Origin: Schaalia sp. JY-X169
GTDB lineage: Bacteria; Actinomycetota; Actinomycetes; Actinomycetales; Actinomycetaceae
DNA length: 64,000 nt
Reading direction: 5' to 3'
Assembly (NCBI RefSeq): GCF_014069575.1
Contig: NZ_CP059675.1
Coordinates: 434,001-498,000, forward strand
Within the stretch, counting starts at the first letter, position 1; each line of letters opens with the position of its first letter. Below, in pieces: positions 45,572 to 52,406 of the stretch. The position numbers and the translations under genes were made by a program. The notes below the pieces were generated by a model, which did no database searches, was not told the origin of the DNA, and was given only the letters and a program-made list of their open reading frames with translations.

Positions 45572-46441
45572 CGGGGCCCTCGACTCGATCTCGGACAGCC
45601 GCTGGTTCGACGCCTCCACTTGAACCGCGTCGATCTCGAAGCCAAGGTACGAGCAACCCAGTTCCAGTGCGGCGATGCCAGTCGATCCGCTTCCTGAGAA
45701 CGGGTCGAGCACGACGACGTCCTCGCCAGCACGACCTAGGGCTTGGATGCAGCGGCGCGGAAGCTCTAGTGGAAAGCGCGAGAAGTGCTTCGGTCCGTCG
45801 ATCTTCTCGTTTCCGAACTCCCACACGCTCTTCACCGGGGGGCTCGTGCGGAAGGCGTGTCGCTCGTCCCGGGCGAAGAGGTAGATCGATTCGTGGCCGC
45901 GGTGAGGCCGTCGGCAACGTCCCTCCGGCATCGGGTTCTTCTTCTTCCAGATGACCTCACCTCGGAACAGCCAGCCGTCGTCAGACATCTCGAGCACCAT
46001 GCGGTAGGGCAGCGCCAGCAGGTTTCCGTAGGTTAGCCAAGGAGTCTCCTTCTCGAGGAAGGCCTTCCGCTTGGCGCGGTTCTTGGTATAGGCGCTATTG
46101 GTGGCCGCCAGGCCAGCCCTGTCGGCTCCTAGAGAGCTGTACGTGTGGTCGTCCTGCCTCCAGTTCACGGGCGTGTTGTACGCATCGCCGATGTTGATCC
46201 AGGCCAACCCATCCCGCTTGAGTTTGGGTTGAAGGGCTTTGAAAATCTTGGTTAGGGCTTTGACGTACTCCCTCGGGTCTGTCTCCACACCCATTCCCTC
46301 AGATGTTCTCTGTCCCCAGTACGGCGGTGACGTCACCAGCACATCGATGCTTTCGTCCGGCAGTTCGGTTGCAAGGTCCAGGCAGTCGCCTAGCGCCACG
46401 CGGTTGGGGGAGAACGGTCCGAGGTTGGGTGTTGAAGACAT
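45557..46441 (-). CDS. Type II DNA methyltransferase (beta class, SPPY), partner of the adjacent nuclease
   Basis: A 294-residue methylase with catalytic TSPPYWGQR near residues 36-44 and SAM-binding DPFSGSGSTGIAALELG near 248-264 at the end, the beta-class order. SPPY is usual for N4-cytosine and some N6-adenine enzymes. It would protect the sites cut by the convergent BsaWI-like enzyme. ATG 46441 starts MSSTPNLGPFSPNRVALGDCLD. The short upstream region (46442-46529) is shared with the divergent recombinase gene and contains GTAAC/GTTAC inverted half-sites. Confidence 0.88.
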   Translation of the reverse strand: MSSTPNLGPFSPNRVALGDCLDLATELPDESIDVLVTSPPYWGQRTSEGMGVETDPREYVKALTKIFKALQPKLKRDGLAWINIGDAYNTPVNWRQDDHTYSSLGADRAGLAATNSAYTKNRAKRKAFLEKETPWLTYGNLLALPYRMVLEMSDDGWLFRGEVIWKKKNPMPEGRCRRPHRGHESIYLFARDERHAFRTSPPVKSVWEFGNEKIDGPKHFSRFPLELPRRCIQALGRAGEDVVVLDPFSGSGSTGIAALELGCSYLGFEIDAVQVEASNQRLSEIESRAPLFTV

Positions 46442-46529
46442 GGCGAACTCCTCGAGGGTCAGGCGAGATTAGAGTAACGGTATCACGTCTGTTACGGACA
46501 GCGCTAACGTCTCATGATAGTTTCGGGCC

Positions 46530-48062
46530 ATGAGGGCAGACTCAGAACGCGGGCGCAGGGCCGCCATCTACCTGCGCATCAGCCAGGACCGCGAGATGGA
46601 CGGCTTGGCCATCGACCGCCAGCGTGAGCAGTGCCAGGCACTGGCCAAGTACCGCCAGTGGGAAGTGGTCGAGACCTACGTCGACCAGTCGAAGTCGGCT
46701 ACCGACCGCACCAAGACCCGACCGGACTATGACCGCATGGTGGCTGACTACACCGCTGGCCGATTCACCGCGATCATCTGCTACGACCTCGACCGGCTCA
46801 CCCGACAGCCCCGTCAGCTCGAAGACTGGATCGACGCGGCCGAGCTCAAGGGGCTTGCCCTCGTCACGGCCAACGGCGATGCCGACCTGTCCACCGACGG
46901 TGGACGCATGTACGCCCGCATCAAAGCTGCTGTCGCCCGGGCGGAGATGGAGCGCAAGGGTGCCCGCCAATCAGCGGCTCAACTGCAACGCGCCAAGCAA
47001 GGCCGCGTCCCGAAGGGCATGAGGCCGCTCGGCTATGCGACCAACGGTGACGTGATTCCCGACGAGGCGGAGGCTGCCCGAGCGATCTACGCCCTGTTCA
47101 CGCGGCCCGCCCACCCGGAGTCCCTGCGCTCACTTGCGCGGGCTCTCAGTGGCACGCAGGAGATCAACGGGATCACGCCCCGGCCTAAGCACTCCCACGT
47201 GGTGTCCTCCGAGCGGGCCGAGCGAAGACTCGCCGAGGGCAAGGAGCCCCGGCCCATCGAACCTGACGGCCCGTGGAGCCCCTCGACCGTGCTAGGCATC
47301 CTGCGGAACCCTCGGTACGCCCGGATGTCCACCTACACGCCGAAGACTGCGCAGGCTGACGGTGGCCGACGACGCTCCTGGCGTGCGCAGATCCTCCGTG
47401 ATGAGGCGGGTGAGCCGATCCGCGGGCAGTGGGAGGCGATCGTCGATGACGAGACTTGGTGGCGTGCCCAAGACATCCTCGACAACTCCGATCGAGTGAC
47501 CAACACGTCGGGCTCGACCAAGCGCAAGCACCTTGGCTCGGGCCTGTACCGCTGTGCTGTATGTGGCGGCAAGGTGACGGGAGCGCCACGCGGATACCGC
47601 TGCGCGGGGCATGTGATGCGCACTGGCTCTCACATCGACGAGTTCGTCACCGGGGTGGTCGCTGCTCGGCTCAGTCAGCCGGACGCCCTGGCCAAGCACA
47701 AAACGACGGGTGAGTCCCCGGAAGCACCAGGGATCAGTGCGGCCATCGCAGAGCAGCGCGGTCGTATCCTGCGCGCCCAGCGTGACTACGACGATGAGGT
47801 CATCGAGGGGCGCGACCTCAAGCGCATCCGCGAAGCGGCGGAGGCTCGGATCGCGGAGCTTGAGGCTGAGCGCTTGCTGCGAGGTCGGGGCGGGACGCTG
47901 GCCCCGATCATGGGCACTGAGGACCCGGCGACGGCATTCCGCGAAGCACCTCTCGAGGTTCAGCGGCAGGTCATCGATACGCTCGCCACGGTGACCCTGC
48001 ACGCGCAGCCACGAGGGAGGAAGGGTTTCGATCCTGCCAGCGTGACAGTGGAATGGCGTTAG
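46530..48062 (+). CDS. Large serine recombinase (integrase)
   Basis: A 510-residue site-specific recombinase. The catalytic domain starts AAIYLRISQD with nucleophile Ser18 and has the CYDLDRLTRQ segment. The recombinase domain begins PLGYATNGD, the zinc ribbon is CAVCGG...C near residues 342-360, and a coiled coil (RILRAQRDYDDEVIEGRDLKRI) follows. Such enzymes integrate elements by recombining attP and attB at a 2-bp core. The enzyme looks intact, so excision may be possible with the Xis-like protein. The proposed target is the ychF 3' end. Confidence 0.93.
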   Translation: MRADSERGRRAAIYLRISQDREMDGLAIDRQREQCQALAKYRQWEVVETYVDQSKSATDRTKTRPDYDRMVADYTAGRFTAIICYDLDRLTRQPRQLEDWIDAAELKGLALVTANGDADLSTDGGRMYARIKAAVARAEMERKGARQSAAQLQRAKQGRVPKGMRPLGYATNGDVIPDEAEAARAIYALFTRPAHPESLRSLARALSGTQEINGITPRPKHSHVVSSERAERRLAEGKEPRPIEPDGPWSPSTVLGILRNPRYARMSTYTPKTAQADGGRRRSWRAQILRDEAGEPIRGQWEAIVDDETWWRAQDILDNSDRVTNTSGSTKRKHLGSGLYRCAVCGGKVTGAPRGYRCAGHVMRTGSHIDEFVTGVVAARLSQPDALAKHKTTGESPEAPGISAAIAEQRGRILRAQRDYDDEVIEGRDLKRIREAAEARIAELEAERLLRGRGGTLAPIMGTEDPATAFREAPLEVQRQVIDTLATVTLHAQPRGRKGFDPASVTVEWR

Positions 48063-48772
48063 GCGTTGGAGTCGAAGGCGTCAGTCAACACCAACTCGCT
48101 GATTTTCAGCGCGATCTGCTCCATCGTGTCTTCTGCTGTGTCGAGACCGCTCCGGGAGGCCAACAACGGGCTCTCGTCCCGCAACTCCTCGTAAGTGATC
48201 TCGTGCACGACGGGCACCAGCAAATCCCGGGCTAGCAAGGCAGATAGTTCCTTGTCTGCTACGCCCGCTGCCTTGAGGCGCTTCACGAACGCGGGCGTGA
48301 CCAGGACAAGTCCGGCTCGAGATTTCGCAAGGCCTCGGTCAATCTCCCTCATCAGCGGGGTCCCTAGCACGACGTTCTTCTCGCTGAACCAGACCGTCAC
48401 GCCGATTTCCTCGAGCGCATCGTGTAGTTCCTTGGCTGTCCCGCGCCGGTCATCCCACGCGTGGCAGAGGAACAGGTCGTAGCGATCGGGGAGGGCGCCC
48501 TGCGACTCAATCGCCTCACGAACGGGGGTGAGAGCGCGGACTTCGCTGGGGGAGTAGGTCGCGGTGGACGATGATGGTGACCACCGTGGGCGAGAACTAC
48601 GTGACGAGCCGCCGGTGGAGCTCCTGCCGCCGCCACTACTCGGGTAGCTGTAGTTCGGGGTGTAGGTGTTGTAGTCCGAGTAGTAGCCGTATGAACGCCC
48701 ACCGCATGCTGGGCAGTTCGCGCGACCGCTGGCGGTCCTGTGACCTTGTACTGGTGCTGTGCATTGAGCCAT
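48059..48772 (-). CDS. TIR-domain protein with N-terminal cysteine motif
   Basis: A 237-residue protein starting MAQCTAPVQGHRTASGRANCPACGG, a conserved zinc-type N-terminus, followed by a low-complexity Tyr/Ser/Gly linker (residues 28-75). The TIR domain follows (YDLFLCHAWDDRRGTAKELHDALEE, then EKNVVLGTPL). E175 in DKELSALL is the likely catalytic glutamate of NAD-cleaving TIRs. It could act as a stand-alone defence or addiction NADase carried by the element. ATG 48772 is chosen over an upstream TTG. It converges with the recombinase gene (4-base overlap). Confidence 0.85.
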   Translation of the reverse strand: MAQCTAPVQGHRTASGRANCPACGGRSYGYYSDYNTYTPNYSYPSSGGGRSSTGGSSRSSRPRWSPSSSTATYSPSEVRALTPVREAIESQGALPDRYDLFLCHAWDDRRGTAKELHDALEEIGVTVWFSEKNVVLGTPLMREIDRGLAKSRAGLVLVTPAFVKRLKAAGVADKELSALLARDLLVPVVHEITYEELRDESPLLASRSGLDTAEDTMEQIALKISELVLTDAFDSNA

Positions 48773-48929
48773 GCCAAGACTGTACAACTCTCCACCGACA
48801 ATTCTTGCGGGAGCGCCGCACGGCGGCGCCGGGGGTCTCCATGAGAACGGGTGCCCGGCGTAAGCGCTGATTCTCCGAGCGCGGCCGGTCGGGCCCTGTT
48901 CTCATCCCTACTGATTGGAGGAGAACACC

Positions 48930-49484
48930 ATGACGATCATCACCACCGACACGACGCCGCGAGTCTGGCCCGCCTGCCTTAACTGCTACAACAACGGACG
49001 CCTCGTCGGCCGGTGGGTCGACTGCACCGACGCCGCTGACGTTACGCTGAGCCAGCTCCACGAGGGCGCAGGCGGCCTGTCCGCCTCGTGCGAAGAGATC
49101 TGGTGCCTGGACACTGAGAACCTGCCCGTAGACCACGAGATGGGCCTCCTCGAGGCAGCCGAGTGGGGCCGGGTCTACGCCGAGGTAGGCCCCGAGCACT
49201 GGCCCGCGCTGTGCGCTTGGGTGCGCTCAGGTTCCTACGTCGCTGAAGGAAGCGGCTATCTTCCGTCGGTCGGCGACTTCGAGGAGCGCTACTGCGGTCG
49301 CTGGGACGACTTCCGCGAGTACGCCGAGCACTGGGCGACCGAGACCGACATGATGGACCGCTGGCCCGATGACGCCGTGCGCTACTTCAACTGGGAGGCC
49401 TGGACCCGCGACCTGGCAATGGACCACACAGTCGTCAACGCCCCAGCGCCGGACTACGGCGTCTTTGTCTTCCGTGACCTCTGA
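48930..49484 (+). CDS. ardA: Antirestriction protein ArdA
   Basis: A 184-residue, very acidic DNA-mimic protein that blocks type I restriction enzymes during element transfer. Typical ArdA segments are PRVWPACLNCYNNGRLVGRWVD at the N-terminus and the C-terminal FNWEAWTRDLAMDHTV...GVFVFRDL. ATG 48930 has GGAGGAG 6 bases upstream. It ends in its own terminator. The host carries a full type I system at the start of the window, so the target is present in the same genome. Confidence 0.93.
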   Translation: MTIITTDTTPRVWPACLNCYNNGRLVGRWVDCTDAADVTLSQLHEGAGGLSASCEEIWCLDTENLPVDHEMGLLEAAEWGRVYAEVGPEHWPALCAWVRSGSYVAEGSGYLPSVGDFEERYCGRWDDFREYAEHWATETDMMDRWPDDAVRYFNWEAWTRDLAMDHTVVNAPAPDYGVFVFRDL

Positions 49485-49488
49485 CACG

Positions 49489-49519
49489 AGAACCCCGCAG
49501 CCGACGGCTGCGGGGTTCT
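49489..49519 (+). terminator. Rho-independent terminator after ardA
   Basis: A 14-bp perfect stem (AGAACCCCGCAGCC and its complement) with a GAC loop, followed by TTGTTGTG. It lies 5 bases after the ArdA stop and may also stop the convergent mob operon. Confidence 0.92.
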
Positions 49520-49539
49520 TTGTTGTGATCGCGGTGAGC

Positions 49540-49698
49540 TCACAGCTCGAACTCGTCTTCGACGGGCTCGGGCTTCTCGATCTCGATTATTCGCATCCGA
49601 TACACCAGTTCCTTCTGCGCTTGGTCGCACCGCGGGCAGCTACCAGTCTTGTCCAACAGTGCTCGGCAGATCCCGCAGGTTCGCTTCTCTTCAGACAT
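49540..49698 (-). CDS. Very small zinc-ribbon protein at the end of the mob operon
   Basis: A 52-residue protein with two CxxC pairs (CGIC at 8-11 and CPRC at 21-24) forming a likely zinc ribbon, then a charged helical tail rich in Glu (EIEKPEPVEDEFEL). AGGAG lies 8 bases before ATG 49698. It follows the membrane mobilisation gene by 30 bases on the same strand. No function is assigned. Confidence 0.65.
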   Translation of the reverse strand: MSEEKRTCGICRALLDKTGSCPRCDQAQKELVYRMRIIEIEKPEPVEDEFEL

Positions 49699-49728
49699 CT
49701 TCGCATCTCCTCTCCACTTGGATGTTGT

Positions 49729-50694
49729 TCACCAGCGGTCGAAATCGTCGGCGAGCCTCTTGGCGATCCACCAGAACAATCGTGCGAACCCCGCCAAACA
49801 GGTCAGTGTCCCCAGTGCGATCAGCGCCTTGTGCCACCAGACATGCGCAGCCGCAAACGATGACCAGGCCCAGCCGAGCAACGGCCCGAGACCGAGCGCG
49901 TGCGCCGTGCCCATCGTCAGCCCGCCGAGCACAAGCAGCACTGCGGCCAACGGGAGGAGTGCCAGGCACATTCGTCCCACAGCAGTCCAGGTCACCTTGC
50001 CCTCCAACGCCTCCAGGCGACGCTCAGCGGCCCTGACGCTGGATACCACCTCATCGGTCTTGGCAACCACACGCTCGACCTCCTGGGTGGCCGCAGCGGT
50101 GCGCTGTGCCCCCAGCACGGCAACCTGATGCTCGAACCCGGCGATGGTCTGCTCGATCCTGCTCGTAGAAGGGCCGACGGCCTTGGCCAGTCGGGCATCG
50201 AGGACCTTCACAGCGTGCTGCTCGAGCTTGGCGGTGTCGATCACCACCCGACCGCGCTTCTTCACGGCCTCCGCGAGCTCAGCCGAGCTCTGGACCGTCG
50301 TCGCGAGCTGCTTCTCGATCCTGGTCATCATCGAGTGCGCGTCCAGGTCCGACCTGCGCACTGACGACCCATCGGGCAGCTTCACGGCTTCGCTGCTGCT
50401 CAGCTGCGAGGCGACGGCTGCGAGCGTCTTCTCGATCTCGGTGATCCTGCTCCTCGTCTCGTCGTCGAGCTGCGGCCTCGAGGGCTGCTCGTGCTGCTGC
50501 GAGGTCGACAGACGCTTCAGCCGGGCCGCCTGCTGCTGGTCCATCACTTTCACGAAGGTCGTCAGGTCGGCCACAGTCTTCGTCAGCTTCGAGAGCTGCT
50601 GCTCGACGGCGGGCAGCCTCGAGGTCCACTCCTCCAACATCTCCGTAGTCGACTGCTGCTCGTCGGCATGCTTCATCGTGTCCAGCAACCCCAT
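49729..50694 (-). CDS. Coiled-coil membrane mobilisation protein (MobB-like), overlapping the relaxase gene
   Basis: A 321-residue protein with long coiled-coil regions (residues ~20-230) and a C-terminal pair of membrane helices (MCLALLPLAAVLLVLGGLTMG and ALIALGTLTCLAGFARLFWWI). Its start is supported by AGAAGGGAG 6 bases upstream of ATG 50694. It lies within the relaxase frame, so the first ~139 codons overlap the relaxase C-terminus in another frame, as mobB and mobD do inside ColE1-type mobA genes. It may anchor the relaxosome to the membrane or a coupling protein; this is inferred by analogy. Confidence 0.75.
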   Translation of the reverse strand: MGLLDTMKHADEQQSTTEMLEEWTSRLPAVEQQLSKLTKTVADLTTFVKVMDQQQAARLKRLSTSQQHEQPSRPQLDDETRSRITEIEKTLAAVASQLSSSEAVKLPDGSSVRRSDLDAHSMMTRIEKQLATTVQSSAELAEAVKKRGRVVIDTAKLEQHAVKVLDARLAKAVGPSTSRIEQTIAGFEHQVAVLGAQRTAAATQEVERVVAKTDEVVSSVRAAERRLEALEGKVTWTAVGRMCLALLPLAAVLLVLGGLTMGTAHALGLGPLLGWAWSSFAAAHVWWHKALIALGTLTCLAGFARLFWWIAKRLADDFDRW

Positions 50695-51505
50695 GGGTCA
50701 CTCCCTTCTGTGCGTGGTAGTCGAAGATCTGCTGGGTGCCCTCGGCCGTGAACTCGGGCGTCAGGGCCGATGCCTTCTTCCTGCCCCACTTGCCGTTGTC
50801 GTCGCGCCTCATGGAGTAGGTCCACCCGTCGCGGTCAGTGACCCTGAGCCGAACCCCGTTTTCCTCGAGCACCTGCTCGAACGCCGGGCGGTCGAGACAG
50901 CGAGGGTCAGCCAAGGACTCGTAGACCAGGTCGCCCAAGGTTTGCTCGAAGCCGCCAGGCTGGAACTCCTCTCGGCGCAGTTCCCAGTCGGGCTTCGCAC
51001 GCTGGGGGTCGGCATTGGGTTCGTAGCCAGCTTCAACGAGCAACTCGTCGTTGAGTTGGCGCAGGCCCCTCGTCCAACTGGTGTTACGCTTCAGGGCCTT
51101 GCCTGTGCACTCGTCGTGGTTGATGACGTAGATGTGGCCGTGCACGTGCTGGCCCTTGGAGTCGTCGTGAATGACCACGAGGTACTCGGCGCTGAACGCG
51201 GCCTCGGCGAGGCCAACGCTCAGGCCAAGCATCTTCTTGAGGTCCTCCGGTCGGTTCACGTCGAAGACCTTGGGGTCCCCGGCGAGCACAAGGTTGTAGG
51301 TCTCGTACTTGCGGCCGTGGGCAGCGGCCATCCCCTCGGCGTAGGCGATGAACTCCTCGGGCGAACCCATCGACGACGCATAGGCAGCCGCACGGTTGGT
51401 GCCGCGCTTCATGTTGTCGACGTACTGCTGGCCGCGTCCGTACAGCGCGTACATGACACCGCTGCGGGCAGAGACACCACCAGAGATGTTGACTGTCGCG
51501 CTCAT
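50279..51505 (-). CDS. Relaxase/mobilisation nuclease (MobA/VirD2-like)
   Basis: A 408-residue relaxase. The N-terminus has candidate nicking tyrosines (MYALYGRGQQYVDN, residues 18-29), and the metal-binding three-histidine motif is HDDSKGQHVHGHIYVIN near residues 114-130. These define a MOB relaxase that nicks oriT and leads the strand into a recipient. The last ~140 residues are low-complexity, charged and overlap the MobB-like gene in another frame. It overlaps the MobC-like gene by 4 bases. No type IV secretion genes are present, so the element would be mobilised in trans. Confidence 0.88.
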   Translation of the reverse strand: MSATVNISGGVSARSGVMYALYGRGQQYVDNMKRGTNRAAAYASSMGSPEEFIAYAEGMAAAHGRKYETYNLVLAGDPKVFDVNRPEDLKKMLGLSVGLAEAAFSAEYLVVIHDDSKGQHVHGHIYVINHDECTGKALKRNTSWTRGLRQLNDELLVEAGYEPNADPQRAKPDWELRREEFQPGGFEQTLGDLVYESLADPRCLDRPAFEQVLEENGVRLRVTDRDGWTYSMRRDDNGKWGRKKASALTPEFTAEGTQQIFDYHAQKGVTHGVAGHDEACRRAAVDYGDVGGVDLEAARRRAAALEADEDCGRPDDLRESDGPAAGGPAEASVDLAAARAALEAAARRRDEEQDHRDREDARSRRLAAEQQRSREAARWVVSAQVGPGRALDDDQDREAARDDGPELG

Positions 51506-52077
51506 GAGCGCGTCCGATCCCCGAGCTCGGCGCGCCGAGCAGTGACGGCTGCGAGGGTCTTCTCCAGCAAGTCGTCACTGACGACCACGGTCACGGCGTC
51601 GCCAGCCTTGCGGGCCGTGGCAGCGTCTCGCCGCAGACCGTTGAGCGTGATGCCGAGCCGCCGCAACTGCTCGACCTCAGCAGCCGAGGCTGCTGTCGAC
51701 CGAGGCCGGGCAGCGGCGCGCTCCAAGAGCGCCACCCCTGCCCGACGGTCGTCGAGCTCGTCCAAGAGGACGGCTCGCGCCCATGCACTCGGCTTGACGC
51801 CGAGCGCCTCAGCCCGACGCCTGGCGGCGTCGAACTGAGCACGGGTCACGCGCACATCGAGATGGGCATCGAGCGTGACCCGAGAGGTCGAACCCCCCGC
51901 GCTGGAGCACGATGTAGCGGGGGTTTCGACGCGGCCAGCAGGGATCTTGTCCGACAACTTCGCTTCGCTCGTGTCGTCCAAGATCTGCCGGCCTTCGTCC
52001 TCGGTCGCTGCGCTCCCTGCGGGCGAGGGGTGTGTGGACGCGCTGCCAGCAGCGCGACGAGGGATCACCCGTTCCAC
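51502..52077 (-). CDS. MobC-like relaxosome accessory protein
   Basis: A 191-residue protein with a disordered ~70-residue N-terminus and a ribbon-helix-helix (LDVRVTRAQFDAARRRAEALGVKPSAWARAVLLDEL). A MobC-type segment EVEQLRRLGITLNGLRRDA follows, and these features bind oriT and help the relaxase. It overlaps the next gene upstream by 13 bases and the relaxase by 4, indicating one transcript. A shorter start is possible because the N-terminal part is not conserved-looking. Confidence 0.8.
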   Translation of the reverse strand: MERVIPRRAAGSASTHPSPAGSAATEDEGRQILDDTSEAKLSDKIPAGRVETPATSCSSAGGSTSRVTLDAHLDVRVTRAQFDAARRRAEALGVKPSAWARAVLLDELDDRRAGVALLERAAARPRSTAASAAEVEQLRRLGITLNGLRRDAATARKAGDAVTVVVSDDLLEKTLAAVTARRAELGDRTRS

Positions 52078-52376
52078 GGATACCTCACCTCCTCGCTGTG
52101 CTCGGGGGCATCGGCAGCCGGGGCGACGGGCCTAGCAGCAGGCTCTTCTGCCGCCCGCTTCGCCTTGGCTGAGCGCTTCGCCTTCGCGGCGGCGATAAGC
52201 CCCCGCGCCTGCGCGGCCAGATTGTCGTAGACGTCGACGTGATGCTCCTTAAGCACCTCGACGACCCTTGCGTCGACCCTGCGCTGCTCGGCAGCGGCAT
52301 CGCGCTTGAGCTTCGCGATGCGGGCATTCGCCTTCGCGCGCTCAGCGGCGATCAGCTCGTCAAGATGGGTGGTCAT
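52065..52376 (-). CDS. Small helical protein of the mob/replication operon
   Basis: A 103-residue, Ala/Lys/Arg-rich, largely helical protein (HLDELIAAERAKANARIAKLKRDAAAEQRRVDARVV...) with a Pro/Ala tail. AAGGAATCTCC-like sequence lies upstream of ATG 52376. It sits 30 bases after the polymerase gene and overlaps mobC. No family is recognised; conserved position suggests a DNA-binding accessory role, which is a guess. Confidence 0.6.
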   Translation of the reverse strand: MTTHLDELIAAERAKANARIAKLKRDAAAEQRRVDARVVEVLKEHHVDVYDNLAAQARGLIAAAKAKRSAKAKRAAEEPAARPVAPAADAPEHSEEVRYPWNG

Positions 52377-52406
52377 GGAGATTCCTTTCGATGGATGGAT
52401 GGAGGC

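Noticed and set aside
50144-51838. 564-codon open frame on the plus strand
   Set aside because: It runs antisense to the relaxase, MobB-like and MobC genes, and its translation is Ser/Ala/Val-rich without motifs. The minus-strand genes have motifs and ribosome-binding sites.
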